Below are positions 1 through 9,867 of a stretch of DNA of 64,000 bases, one piece after another. Where the stretch lies: NCBI GenBank assembly GCA_013127575.1, contig CP053418.1:5084001-5148000 (forward strand), read 5' to 3'. Both the position numbers and the translations under genes were made by a program. Source of the DNA: Ramlibacter terrae (GTDB lineage: Bacteria; Pseudomonadota; Gammaproteobacteria; Burkholderiales; Burkholderiaceae_C). How positions within the stretch are numbered: position 1 is the stretch's first letter; each line of letters begins with the position of its first letter. The notes under the pieces are model-generated. The model ran no database searches and was not told where the DNA came from. It was given only the letters and a program-made list of their open reading frames with translations.

Positions 1-175
1 GCCGGCGACCGCCTGCAGGTGCTCTCGCGCCGCTGCCCGCCGATGCGCGCTACGTCGCCAGCGGTGGCGGCTTCCTGAACGACGGCGACTGGTGCGGGTG
101 GCCGACGCGCCGGCGGGCACCGCGCGCCCCGCGGCCTCCGCCGCATCGGCGCCCGCCGCCGCGGCGAGCCGCTAG
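1..175 (+). CDS. C-terminal end of RND efflux periplasmic adaptor (partial)
   Basis: Only about the last 55 residues are present. They end in an Ala/Pro/Ser-rich tail and a TAG stop at 173-175. The readable part (ASGGGFLNDGDLVRVADAP) resembles the C-terminal end of HlyD/AcrA-like adaptors, which bridge the inner-membrane pump and the outer-membrane channel. The RND pump starts 10 bases downstream, as expected for an adaptor-pump operon. A break at about 103 reads CTGG where DLVR needs CCTGG, and a second shift lies near 25. The identification rests mostly on position before the pump, because the diagnostic lipoyl and beta-barrel domains lie outside the window. Confidence 0.6.
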   Translation, partial: PATACRCSRAAARRCALRRQRWRLPERRRLVRVADAPAGTARPAASAASAPAAAASR

Positions 176-185
176 GACAGCCGCC

Positions 186-3100
186 ATGATCAACGTCTCG
201 TCCTGGTCGATCAAGAACCCGATTCCGGCGGTGATGCTGTTCGTGCTGCTCACGTTCGGCGGCATCCTCACCTTCAACAAGATGAAGGTGCAGAACTTCC
301 CCGACATCGACCTGCCGACGGTGCTGGTGACCGCCGCGCTGCCGGGCGCGGCGCCGGCGCAGCTCGAAACCGACGTCGCCCGCAAGCTGGAAAACTCCAT
401 CGCCACGGTGCAGGGGCTCAAGCACGTCTACACCAAGGTGCAGGACGGCTCCGTCACCGTCACCGCCGAATTCCGGCTCGAGAAGCCGGTGCAGGAAGCG
501 GTGGACGACGTGCGATCCGCCGTCGCGCGCGTGCGCAGCGACCTGCCGTCCGACCTGCGCGACCCGATCGTCAGCAAGCTGGAGCTGTCGGGGCAGCCGG
601 TGCTGGCCTTCACCATCGCCTCGCCGCGCTTCGACGACGAGGCGCTCTCTGGTTCGTCGACAACGAGGTGTCGCGCAAGCTGCTGGCGGTGCCCGGCGTC
701 GGCGCCGTCACGCGCGTGGGCGGCGTCAACCGCGAGATCCGCGTGGCGCTCGACCCGCTGAAGGTGCAGGCGCTGGGCGTCACCGCCGCCGACATCTCGC
801 GCCAGCTGCGCCGGTGCAGACCGAAAGCGCCGGCGGCCGCACCGACATCGGCGGCGGCGAGCAGCCGGTGCGCACGCTCGCCACGGTGGGCACGGCGCGC
901 GAGATCGGGCAGCTGCAGATTTCCATCGCCGGCAACCGCACGATCAAGCTGGAAGACGTGGCGGTGATCTCCGACACCATCGCCGAACCGCGCGCTGCCG
1001 CGCTGCTCAATGGCAAGCCGGTGGTGGGCTTCGAAGTGGCGCGCAGCCGCGGCGAAAGCGAAGTGGCCGTGGGCGCCGCCGTGCGCAAGGCGCTCGACGA
1101 GCTGAAGGCCGCGCACCCGCACATCGAACTGACGCAGGCGTTCGACTTCGTCACGCCCGTGGAAGAGGAGTACCACGGCTCGATCAAGCTGCTGTACGAA
1201 GGCGCGCTGCTGGCAGTCCTGGTGGTGTGGCTGTTCCTGCGCGACTGGCGCGCCACCTTCGTCTCCGCCGTCGCGCTGCCGATGTCGGTGATCCCGGCGT
1301 TCATCGGCATGTACCTGCTCGGGTTCTCGATCAACGTGGTGACGCTGCTGGCCCTCTCGCTGGTGATCGGCATCCTGGTGGACGACGCCATCGTGGAAGT
1401 CGAGAACATCGTGCGCCACCTGCAGATGGGCAAGACCCCGTACGAGGCCGCGATGGAAGCGGCCGACGAGATCGGGCTGGCGGTGATCGCCACCACCTTC
1501 ACGCTGATCGCCGTGTTCCTCCCGACCGCTTTCATGAGCGGCGTGGCCGGCAAGTTCTTCAAGCAGTTCGGCTGGACGGCTTCGCTCGCGGTGTTCGCGT
1601 CGCTGGTCGTGGCGCGGGTGCTGACGCCGATGATGGCGGCCTACATCCTCAAGCCGGTGGTGGCGCCGCACGGCGACCCGCGCTGGATGCGCATCTACAT
1701 GCGCGCCGTCAACTGGAGCATGAAGAACCGCGTCAAGACGATGATCCTGGCGACGCTGTTCTTCTTCGCGTCCGTCGCGCTGATCCCGTTGCTGCCCACC
1801 GGCTTCATCCCGCCGGACGACAACTCGCAGACGCAGGTGTACTGGAGCTGCCGCCCGGCTCGACGCTGCAGCAGACGCGCGACATCGCCGAGCGCGCACG
1901 CAACGCGGTGATGAAGGTGCAGCACGTACAGAGCGTCTACACCACCATCGGCGCCGGCACCGCGGGCACCGACCCGTTCGCCGGCGGCGGCGCGGCCGAA
2001 ACCCGCAAGGCCACGCTCACCATCGCTGGCGCCGCCGCGCACAGAGCGGCCGCGCAAGCAGCCGATCGAGAACGAGATCCGCACGGCGCTCGAACCGCTG
2101 CCCGGCGTGCGCACCAAGGTCGGCCTCGGCGGCTCCGGCGAGAAGTACATCCTGGTGCTGACGGGCGAGGACCCGCAGGCGCTGCAAACCGCGTCGCTCA
2201 AGGTGCAGCAGGAACTGCGCACGATCCCGGGCCTGGGCCAGATCGCCTCCACCGCCAGCCTGATCCGGCCGGAAATCGCGGTGCGGCCCGACTTCGCGAA
2301 GGCAGCCGACCTCGGCGTGACCAGCGCCGCCATCGGCGAGACGCTGCGCATCGCCACCACCGGCGACTACGACGTTTCGCTGGCGAAACTGAACCTGTCG
2401 CAGCGGCAGGTGCCGATCGTGGTGAAGCTGACCGACGAGGCGCGGCAGGATTTGAGCGTGCTGGAGCGCCTGACGGTGCCCGGCAGCCGCGGCCCGGTGA
2501 TGCTCGGACAGGTGGCGACGCTGGAACTGACCGGCGGCCCCGCCGTGATCGACCGCTACGACCGCTCGCGCAACATCAACTTCGAGATCGAGCTGTCCGG
2601 TGCGGCGCTGGGCGACGTCGCGGCGGCCGTGCAGCAACTGCCGTCGGTGAAGAACCTGCCGCCGGGCGTGAAGGTGGTGGAGATCGGCGACGCCGAGGTG
2701 ATGGGCGAGCTGTTCGCGAGCTTCGGCCTCGCGATGCTGACCGGCGTGCTGTGCATCTACATCGTGCTGGTGCTGCTGTTCAAGGACTTCCTGCACCCGG
2801 TGACCATCCTGAGCGCGCTGCCGCTGGCATTGGGCGGCGCGTTCGTCGGCCTGCTGCTGGCGCAGAAGAGTTTCTCGATGCCTTCGCTGATCGGACTGAT
2901 CATGCTGATGGGCATCGCCACCAAGAACTCGATCCTGCTGGTGGAGTACGCCATCGTGGCGCGGCGCGACCACGGCATGAGCCGCTTCGAGGCACTGCTC
3001 GACGCCTGCCACAAGCGCGCGCGTCCCATCATCATGACCACCATCGCGATGGCGGCCGGCATGGCGCCGATCGCGATCGGCTGGGGCGCGGCCGACCCGA

Positions 3101-3273
3101 GCTTCCGCTCCCCGATGGCGATCGCCGTGATCGGCGGCCTCGTCACCTCCACGGTGCTGAGCCTGCTGGTGGTGCCGGTGGTGTTCGAGTACGTGGACGA
3201 CGCGGAGCACTTCACGCGACGGATGGCGGGCAAGGCGAAGGGGCTGTTCACTCGGCGGCGTCCAGTCCCGTAA
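186..3273 (+). CDS. RND-family efflux pump, inner-membrane subunit
   Basis: Restored length is about 1,028 residues, the usual size for AcrB/MexB-type proton-driven exporters. The N-terminus has the first transmembrane helix after the typical start (INVSSWSIKNPIPAVMLF), and then the porter domain. Near residue 400 is the TM4 signature LVDDAIVEVENI with the paired aspartates that carry protons. The second half repeats the layout, ending with MGIATKNSILLVEYA and a basic tail. Frame breaks lie at about 649 (CTGG for CCTGG), 811 (CCGG for CCAGG), 1842 (CTGG) and 2026 (two bases lost at CCCTGG). Substrate cannot be deduced; the sequence looks more like HAE-type drug pumps than metal pumps. Confidence 0.9.
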
Positions 3274-3307
3274 CGGCGCAGCGCAGCGGATCGAGTAAAA
3301 AAGACTT

Positions 3308-3350
3308 CAAAGGTTTTCGGATCCCTTTTGCGAATTCTGCGAAACCTTTG
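3308..3350. repeat. Inverted repeat between convergent genes
   Basis: CAAAGGTTT at 3308-3316 is mirrored by AAACCTTTG at 3342-3350. It lies in the 117-base gap between the convergent RND pump and heptose adenylyltransferase genes. It may act as a bidirectional transcript end or be a remnant of a dispersed repeat; there is no clear T-tract. Confidence 0.4.
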
Positions 3351-3390
3351 CGTCCTCTGCGTACAGCCCGCCGCAGGCGCTCCGTGCGTC

Positions 3391-3873
3391 CTATGAGGCG
3401 CGGATGCGTTTGACCAGCGCCGTCGTCGAATACCCGTCGACGAAAGGGATCGCCACGGCCCTGCCGCCGTAGCCTTCCACCAGCGCCGTCTCCGCCAGCT
3501 TCGCCATGTCGTAGTCGCCGCCCTTCACGTAGACCTGCGGGCGCAGCTCGCGCAGCAGTTCGACGGGCGTGTCTTCGTCGAAGAAGGTGACCAGGCTGAC
3601 CGCCTCCAGCGAAGCGATGACGATCGCGCGATCGAGTTCGGCGTTCAGCGGGCGGTCCGGGCCCTTGCCGAGCCGGCGCGCCGACGCATCGGTATTGAGC
3701 GCCACGACGAGCGAGCCGCCGAGCGCACGCGCCTGCGCGAGGTAGGTGACGTGGCCGCGGTGCAGCACGTCGAACACGCCGTTGGTGAAGACCACCGGGC
3801 CTGGCAAAGCGGCCAGGAAACGCGCGGCTTGCGCGCGCCCGACGATCTTGGCGAGGAAGGCCGGTTCGGCCAC
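3391..3873 (-). CDS. rfaE2: D-glycero-beta-D-manno-heptose 1-phosphate adenylyltransferase
   Basis: The 160-residue protein matches the stand-alone cytidylyltransferase-like half of HldE (RfaE domain II). It activates heptose 1-phosphate with ATP to ADP-heptose for the LPS inner core. The nucleotide-binding signature FTNGVFDVLHRGH (HxGH motif) lies near residue 28, and YVKGGDYD near residue 118 is also family-typical. The frame is intact. GTG at 3873 is chosen as start because the upstream gene stops at 3882. The kinase half (RfaE1) is not in the window. Location is expected to be cytoplasmic. Confidence 0.88.
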   Translation of the reverse strand: MAEPAFLAKIVGRAQAARFLAALPGPVVFTNGVFDVLHRGHVTYLAQARALGGSLVVALNTDASARRLGKGPDRPLNAELDRAIVIASLEAVSLVTFFDEDTPVELLRELRPQVYVKGGDYDMAKLAETALVEGYGGRAVAIPFVDGYSTTALVKRIRAS

Positions 3874-3881
3874 GCCTGCGC

Positions 3882-4745
3882 TCAGGCGGCGCCCGGCTGC
3901 GGGGCCGCCGGCGCGGCCAGCGACGCCGTCACTTCCTTGCGGTAGCGATTGAGCTCCTGCACCGTCTTGAAGCTGCGGTCCATCAGCAGGCTCAGGTTGT
4001 GCAGGATCCGTTCGACGACCTTGCCTTCCCAGACGGCGTCGAACTTGATCTGGGTGTCCAGCCAGGCTTCGAGCCACTCGGGGTTGGGCAGGCGCGACTG
4101 GATGGTGTCGCGCGGGAACAGCGCCTTGTTCACGTGCAGGTTGGTCGGGTGCAGCGCCTGCGCCGTGCGGCGCGCGCTGGCCATCAGCACGCCCACCTTG
4201 GCGAAGGCGGCCTTGGCCTCGTCGCCGAACTTGGCGATCGCGCGCTTCATGTAGCGCAGGTAGGCGCCGCCGTGGCGGGCCTCGTCCTGGCTGAGCGTGG
4301 TGTAGATGTGCTTGATCACCGGCTCGGTGTGCCATTCGGAGGCGCGCCGGTACCAGTGGTTCAGGCGGATCTCGCCGCAGAAATGCAGCATCAGCGTTTC
4401 GAGCGGCGGGGCCGTCTCGAACTCGAAGCGGACCTCGTGCAGTTCCTGCTCGGTCGGCACCAGGTCGGGACGGAAGCGCTTGAGGTACTCGATCAGCACC
4501 AGCGAGTGCTTCTGCTCCTCGAAGAACCAGATCGACATGAACGCCGAGAAGTCGCTGTCGTCCTTGTTGTCACGCAGGAACATCTCGGTGGCCGGCAGCG
4601 CCGACCACTCGGTGATCGCGTTCATCTTGATGGTCTGGGCCTGCTCGTCGGTGAGCAGCGAAGGGTCGAACTTGTCCCGGGGGATGTCCTTGTCCATGTC
4701 CCAACGGACGGACTCGAGCTGCTTGAACAATTCTGGATAAAGCAT
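3882..4745 (-). CDS. Ferritin-like diiron protein
   Basis: An intact 287-residue protein, largely helical. It has two E-x-x-H pairs typical of carboxylate-bridged diiron proteins: E77-x-x-H80 in FFEEQKHS and E155-x-x-H158 in DEARHGG. It resembles ferritin-like proteins related to acyl-ACP desaturases or oxygenases. The substrate is unknown and could be an acyl chain or another hydrophobic compound. It ends in an Ala/Pro-rich tail and lies 8 bases upstream of rfaE2, so the two are probably co-transcribed. A purely structural or iron-storage role cannot be excluded. Confidence 0.7.
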   Translation of the reverse strand: MLYPELFKQLESVRWDMDKDIPRDKFDPSLLTDEQAQTIKMNAITEWSALPATEMFLRDNKDDSDFSAFMSIWFFEEQKHSLVLIEYLKRFRPDLVPTEQELHEVRFEFETAPPLETLMLHFCGEIRLNHWYRRASEWHTEPVIKHIYTTLSQDEARHGGAYLRYMKRAIAKFGDEAKAAFAKVGVLMASARRTAQALHPTNLHVNKALFPRDTIQSRLPNPEWLEAWLDTQIKFDAVWEGKVVERILHNLSLLMDRSFKTVQELNRYRKEVTASLAAPAAPQPGAA

Positions 4746-4771
4746 GGCGGCCTTTCGTACAACCCGGGATT

Positions 4772-5680
4772 TTACGGGTCAACGGCCGGGCAGGAGGGCC
4801 GTACGGTCTTGAGAAGGCGTGGGACATCGCCGATCTCGCCGATGCCCTGCACGCCTTCCGGCAGTTTCCTGCGCAGCCCGGCGTTGCTGCCGCCGGCCCA
4901 GATCGACACGTGGGCGGGCAGCCTTTCGCGCAGCTCCGCCAGCGCGGCCAGCGCCTGCTGCGGGTTGAAGCTGCTGCTGAAACCCAGCGCGACGAGGTCC
5001 ACGCGGGCCAGCGTCGCCACCCGCACGATGTCGTCCATCGGCACCCGCACGCCGAGCGGCATGCAGTGGCAGCCGTACAGGCTCAGGAGCGCCTCGGCCA
5101 TCAGCAAGCCGAGACCGTGGTCCTCCTGCGGCAGGGTGGCCAGCAGCGCCCGCGGTGCGCCCGGCGGCGCTTCGGGAACGCTGCCGATCGCCTGCCGAAG
5201 CACCAGCTGCAGCGCCTCGGTGTAGACGTGCTCCTGCGCGACGCTGATCGCCCCGCGCATCCAGGCCAGCCCGACCGCGACGTTCATCGGCGCGACGTGC
5301 TCGGTGACGAAGCGCTCCAGCCCCAGCGACAGCAGCGCCTGGTGCAAGTGCCGCCGCAAGCCGGTGACGTCGTGCTCCTTGAGCAATTCCGGGTAGGGCA
5401 GTTCCGCACCGGCATCCGAGGTCACCGGCCCCCTGGCTCAGCCGCTGCAGGGCGTCGAGGTCGAGCGGCACCACCTTGCCCGGGCGGTGGCCGGCATCCA
5501 GCAGCCGCTTGAGCAGGCGCAGCTTGTCGACTGGTCCGGGGGATAGGCGCGTTCGCCCAGCGCGTCGCGGGCCGGCAGCGGAAAGCCGTAGCGCCGCTCC
5601 CACACGCGCAAGGTGTCCTTGGACAGGCCGGTGTCGCGCTCCACGGCGGCGATCGACCACAGGGCGGCCGGTGCGCTCAT
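4772..5680 (-). CDS. MerR-family regulator with cobalamin-domain-like C-terminus
   Basis: Residues 8-75 form a MerR winged helix (LSKDTLRVWERRYGFPLP). The C-terminal 200 residues follow the layout of the CarH/LitR light regulators, with a four-helix segment (WMRGAISVAQEHVYTEAL) and then a Rossmann-like domain. The histidine motif that ligates B12 in CarH (DxHxxG) is not visible; MPLGVRVPMDDIVR stands in its place, as in regulators of this group that do not bind B12 themselves. Breaks lie at about 5533 (CCAG for CCAGG) and 5433 (one extra G in CCAGGGG). It is divergent from gpx, and a palindrome in the shared promoter region suggests autoregulation. Confidence 0.8.
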
Positions 5681-5741
5681 GGGTGAATCCGGGCACGGCC
5701 GTGCTGCGTATCCACAAGGTGCTGCGCAAAAGTCATCTTTG

Positions 5742-5756
5742 TTTGTCCTAGACAAA
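5742..5756. promoter_or_regulatory. Candidate MerR operator palindrome
   Basis: TTTGTC-CTA-GACAAA is a perfect 6-base inverted repeat with a 3-base spacer. It lies in the AT-rich 107-base region between the divergent MerR gene and the glutathione peroxidase gene. Size and position fit a dimeric regulator acting on both promoters. The protein that binds it is inferred from proximity only. Confidence 0.5.
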
Positions 5757-5787
5757 ACAATTGGAATCAGTCATTATCCGCCCAACA

Positions 5788-6349
5788 ATGAAGCATTCAG
5801 CTATTTTTGTCTTGGTCGCTTCTGCTGCCTTGTTCGGATCTGCGCCGGCGGCCGCTGCGGAACCCGCCGCCTGTCCGGCGTTGCTCCAGCATACTTTCCC
5901 GCGGCTGCAGGATGAAAAGCCGCAGCCGCTCTGCCAGTACGCCGGCAAGGTCCTGCTGGTCGTGAACACGGCCAGCTTCTGCGGTTTCACGCCGCAGTAC
6001 GAGGGCCTCGAGAAGCTGCACGCCCGCTACGGGGCGCCGGGCTGGTGGTGCTCGGTTTCCCGTCCAACGACTTCGCGCAGGAAAAGGGCAGCAACCGCGA
6101 GATCGCGGATTTCTGCGAGAACACCTTCGGCGTGCGCTTCCCGATGTTCGGCGCCAGCGCCGTGCGGGGGAAGGACGCGAACCCGCTGTTCCGCGACCTC
6201 GCCGCGCAAAGCGGCCGGGCGCCGCTGTGGAACTTCCACAAAGTACGGTGGGCCGCGACGGCAAGGTGATCGCGAACTACTCCAGCCTCACCAAGCCGGA
6301 CGACGCGGTGCTGGTCCGTGCCCTCGAACAGGCGCTCGCGCGGCGCTGA
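5788..6349 (+). CDS. Exported glutathione peroxidase-family protein
   Basis: A protein of about 186 residues. It begins with a signal peptide (hydrophobic residues 4-20, Ala-rich cleavage region) and continues as a thioredoxin-fold peroxidase. The catalytic cysteine is C65 in [12 protein letters not shown], cysteine rather than selenocysteine. The other family motifs are FPSNDF and WNFHK. It probably reduces peroxides or lipid hydroperoxides in the periplasm. Breaks lie at about 6043 (CTGG for CCTGG) and 6246 (CGG for CCTGG plus one extra A). It is the first gene after the divergent MerR regulator and precedes a lipid-modification cluster, fitting an oxidative-stress role. Confidence 0.85.
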
Positions 6350-6508
6350 CCCCATGCGATTCACAAAGATTTACCACGCGCGCCGCGGGTCAGCGGGAAC
6401 CGTGCGCGGCGCCCGTCACTCCATCCATGCGAGAGGCAGGGAACCCCACTCTTTTTGCTGCTGCGAAGCCGACCCGGCACCTGGTGCCCGGTTGCAATCC
6501 CGAGGCGA

Positions 6509-6537
6509 CTCTTCTCCTCCTCCCTCCCTCCCTCCTT
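6509..6537 (+). repeat. CT-rich tract upstream of the flavoprotein gene
   Basis: A pyrimidine run made of CTCC/CCTC units lies about 50 bases upstream of the flavoprotein start, inside the 237-base gap after gpx. It is a simple-sequence tract that could vary in length; no function is evident. I saw no convincing promoter in the rest of this gap. Confidence 0.5.
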
Positions 6538-6586
6538 CGCCCGGGGGCGCTTCGCAGCATTTTTCTTCCCGACCGGGACGGCGGCC

Positions 6587-7904
6587 ATGAAGGCCGCCGT
6601 CATCGGCTCCGGCATCGCGGGCCTCGCCGCCGCGCACCGCCTGCGCGGGCACGCCGCCGTCACGCTCTTCGAAGCAGGTGACTATTTTGGCGGCCACACC
6701 CACACCGTCGACCTCACCCTGCCCGATGGCAGCGGCCCACCGGTCACGCACGGCGTCGACACCGGCTTCCTCGTCCTCAACGAACGGACCTACCCGCAGC
6801 TGATCGCGCTGCTGGCCGAACTGCAGGTCGACACCTGCGCTTCCGACATGTCGTTCTCGGTCCAGTGCCGCGCGCCTTCGGTCCCGCGCCGCTGGAGTGG
6901 AGCGGCAGCACGCTGTCGACAGTCTTCAGCCAGCGCGCCAACCTGCTGCGGCCCCGCTTCTGGCGGATGCTGCGCGACCTGCTGCGCTTCAACGCGTTGG
7001 CCACGCGCATCGCGCGCAACGGCGTCGAGGACGACTGGCGCAGCCGCTCGAAGACTTCCTGCGCACCCACGGCTTCTCGCGCGAGTTCCGGGACTGGTAC
7101 CTGCTGCCGATGATCGGCTGCATCTGGAGCTGCCCGACCGAGCAGATGCTGCGCTTCCCGGTCGGCACGCTGATCCGCTTTTGCCACAACCACGGGCTGC
7201 TGCAGGTCACCGGGCGGCCGCAGTGGCACACCGTGCGCGGTGGCGCGCGCAACTACGTGCAGCGCATCCTCGAAGGCATCGCCGACCAGCGCCTGCGCAC
7301 GCCGGTGCTGGCGGTGCGCCGCCACGCCGAGGGCGTGGACGTCCGCACCTCGGCGGGCTGGGAGACCTTCGACCAGCTCGTGATGGCGACGCATTCGGAC
7401 CAGGCGCTGGGCCTGCTCACCGACGCCGGCGACGACGAACGCGCGCTGCTCGGCGCCATCCGCTATGCGCCGAACCGCGCCGTGCTGCACACCGACCGTT
7501 CCGTCCTGCCGCGCGATGCGCGGGCCCGGGCTGCCCGGAACTACGAACGCGCGGTCGATGCACCCGGGGGCGCGCAGGTCTGCCTGCACTACCTGATCAA
7601 CCGGCTGCAGCCGCTGCCCCGGCAACAGCCGGTGATCGTCTCGCTGAACCCGGTGCGCGAGATCGACCGCAACCGCATCCCGGGCGAGTACGACTACGCG
7701 CACCCGGTGTTCGATGCGGACGCGGTGGCGGCGCAGGCCCGGCTGGGCACCATCCGGGGACGGCGCCGCACGTGGTTCGCCGGTGCGTGGACCGGCTACG
7801 GGTTCCACGAGGACGGCCTGAAGTCGGGGCTGGCCGCGGCGGCCGGCGTGCTGCTGCATGCGCAGCTCCAACGTGCCGCCGAACCGGCGGGAGCGGTCGC
7901 GTGA
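6587..7904 (+). CDS. FAD-dependent amine-oxidase-like protein (COG2907 family)
   Basis: Restored length is about 440 residues. The N-terminal dinucleotide fold is [15 protein letters not shown], followed by the acidic residue in [33 protein letters not shown] near the C-terminus is the usual flavin-contacting end of COG2907 proteins. Homologues sit beside DUF1365 and cyclopropane-synthase-like genes and are linked to modification of unsaturated fatty acids. Breaks lie at about 6872 (CCAG for CCAGG) and 7034 (CTGG). Two CCCGG sites near 7531 and 7620 give Arg where Trp is expected (for example the family's WNYER). It overlaps DUF1365 by 4 bases. Confidence 0.82.
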
Positions 7905-8656
7905 TCGGGCCGCAGGTGGGCATCGGCGGTGCGGCACACGCGGCTGCGGCCGCGCGTCAACGCCTTCGCCTATCCCACCTTCTTCCTGCTGCTGCCCATG
8001 CGCAGCTGGCGCGCGGACCAGAGCCCGCTGGCGCGCAACCGGCCGGCCGCCATCGCCTTCTGGGACCGCGACCATGGCGACGGCCGCGGCGACGCGCTCG
8101 CCTGGCTCGACGAAACGCTGCGCGCAGAAGGCATCACCGACGCCGACGGCGAGGCCTGGCTGCACTGCTATCCACGCGTGCTGGGCCACACGTTCAAGCC
8201 GGTGAGCTTCTGGTACTGCCACCGCGCCGACGGCACGCTGCGCGCGGTGCTGGTCGAGGTGAACAACACCTTCGGCGAGCGCCATTGCTACCTGCTCGAT
8301 GCGCCCGCACGGGGCGTCGAACAGCGCGCCCGCAAGGTGTTCCACGTCTCGCCGTTCTGCAATGTCGAAGGCGGCTACCGGTTCCGCTTCCTCCTGTCGC
8401 CGGAGCGCGCGCGCACGGTGGCGCGCATCGACTACGACGATGCGCAGGGCCTGCTGCTGCAGACCAGCGTCAGCGGCGAACTGAAGCCCGCCACCGCGCG
8501 CGTGCTGCGCGCTGCGCTGTGGCGCCATCCGCTGCTCACGCTCGGCATCGTGGCCCGCATCCACTGGCAGGCGCTGCGGCTGTGGCGCCGTCGGCTGCCC
8601 TTCTTTTCCGGCCGGCCGCCCCGCAGGCCTTCCTCACCACGCAGGACCCGAGATGA
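7901..8656 (+). CDS. DUF1365 family protein
   Basis: About 252 residues. The family start motif V-RHTRLRPRVNAFAYPTF is present. GTG at 7901 overlaps the upstream stop (GTGA), giving the typical beginning once a two-base loss at about 7926 is restored (CGG for CCAGG gives IGQVRHTRLRP). The motifs HPFS-like VSPFCNVEGGYRFRF and YDDAQGLLLQTSVSG are recognisable. The last residues need another correction at about 8613 (CCGG for CCAGG), leading to a TGA at 8654 that overlaps the next ATG. The biochemical role is unknown; genomic association is with the flanking flavoprotein and methyltransferase, suggesting membrane-lipid modification. Confidence 0.8.
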   Translation: MIGPQVGIGGAAHAAAAARQRLRLSHLLPAAAHAQLARGPEPAGAQPAGRHRLLGPRPWRRPRRRARLARRNAARRRHHRRRRRGLAALLSTRAGPHVQAGELLVLPPRRRHAARGAGRGEQHLRRAPLLPARCARTGRRTARPQGVPRLAVLQCRRRLPVPLPPVAGARAHGGAHRLRRCAGPAAADQRQRRTEARHRARAARCAVAPSAAHARHRGPHPLAGAAAVAPSAALLFRPAAPQAFLTTQDPR

Positions 8657-9867
8657 ACACCACGACCACCGCCCGCGGGGTGGAGGCGCCCGCAGGCTTG
8701 CCGGCGGCCGCGCGCGCGGCGCTGCGCATGCTGGAGCAGCTGCGCCACGGCACGCTCACCGTCCACCTGCCCGATGGCAGCGCCCGCCGCTTCGGCAGCG
8801 GCGAGCTGCATGCCTCGATCCACGGCCGGCTGGCAGCCGCTGGTGCGCGCGGTGCGCAGCGGCGACATCGGCTTCGCCGAAAGCTACGTCGACGGCGAAT
8901 GGACGACGCCGTCGCTGGCCGACCTCCTGCTGCTGCTCGTGCGCAACCGAGAGGCGCTGGAGCAGGCGGTGTACGGCAGCTGGTGGGGGCGGCTCGCGTA
9001 CCGGCTGCAGCACCTGCTCAATCGCAATTCGCGCAGCGGCAGCCGCCGCAACATCCGGGCGCACTACGACCTGGGCAACGCGTTCTACGCCGAATGGCTC
9101 GACCCGTCGATGAACTATTCGTCGGCCTGGTTCGAGGGCGACCGCACCGGGCCGCTGCAGCCCGCGCAGGACGCGAAGGTGCGGCGGGCGCTGGAGAAGG
9201 CACAGGTGCGCCCCGGGGACCGTGTGCTGGAGATCGGTTGCGGCTGGGGCGCGCTGGCGGAGATGGGCGCGGGCCGCTTCGGGGCGCATGTCACCGGCGT
9301 CACGCTGTCGCACGAGCAGCTGGCCTGGGGCCGCGAGCGGCTGGCGCGCGCGGGACTCGGCGAGCGCGCCGACCTGCGGCTGCAGGACTACCGCGACATC
9401 GCCGATGCGCCGTTCGACGCGATCTGCTCGATCGAGATGCTGGAAGCGGTGGGCCGCGAATGGTGGCCGCAGTACTTCGCCAACGTCCATCGGCTCCTCA
9501 AGCCGGGCGGCCACGCCTGCATCCAGACCATCGTGATCGCCGACGACCTGTGGGAGCGCTACATCCGCTCCACCGACTTCATCCAGCAGTACGTGTTCCC
9601 GGGCGGCTGCCTGCCGTGCCCGCGCGAGTTCCGCCGAGCGGCGGAAGCGGCCGGCCGGAAGTGGTGGACGCATTCGCCTTCGGCCACGACTACGCGGAGA
9701 CGCTGCGCCGCTGGCGCGAGCAGGTGCACGCGCGGCGCGCGGCCATCGTGGCGCAGGGCTTCGACGAAAGGTTCATGCGGCTATGGGACTTCTACCTCGC
9801 CTATTGCGAAGCGGCCTTCGCCGCGGGCAACACGGACGTCGTGCAGTACACGCTGCGGCGGCCCTGA
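8653..9867 (+). CDS. cfa: Cyclopropane-fatty-acid-synthase-like SAM methyltransferase
   Basis: About 404 residues. The N-terminal domain contains GDIGFAESYVDGEW. The catalytic part has NIRAHYDLGNAFYAEWLDPSMNYSS (read in segments) and the SAM-binding loop VLEIGCGWGALAE. The enzyme transfers a methyl or methylene group from SAM to a double bond in membrane phospholipid acyl chains. Which product forms (cyclopropane, methylated or furan-type acid) cannot be told. Breaks lie at about 8830 (net two bases, consistent with CCAGG and CCTGG sites close together) and 9650 (CCGG for CCTGG). It is coupled by ATGA to DUF1365. Confidence 0.87.
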   Translation: MNTTTTARGVEAPAGLPAAARAALRMLEQLRHGTLTVHLPDGSARRFGSGELHASIHGRLAAAGARGAQRRHRLRRKLRRRRMDDAVAGRPPAAARAQPRGAGAGGVRQLVGAARVPAAAPAQSQFAQRQPPQHPGALRPGQRVLRRMARPVDELFVGLVRGRPHRAAAARAGREGAAGAGEGTGAPRGPCAGDRLRLGRAGGDGRGPLRGACHRRHAVARAAGLGPRAAGARGTRRARRPAAAGLPRHRRCAVRRDLLDRDAGSGGPRMVAAVLRQRPSAPQAGRPRLHPDHRDRRRPVGALHPLHRLHPAVRVPGRLPAVPARVPPSGGSGRPEVVDAFAFGHDYAETLRRWREQVHARRAAIVAQGFDERFMRLWDFYLAYCEAAFAAGNTDVVQYTLRRP

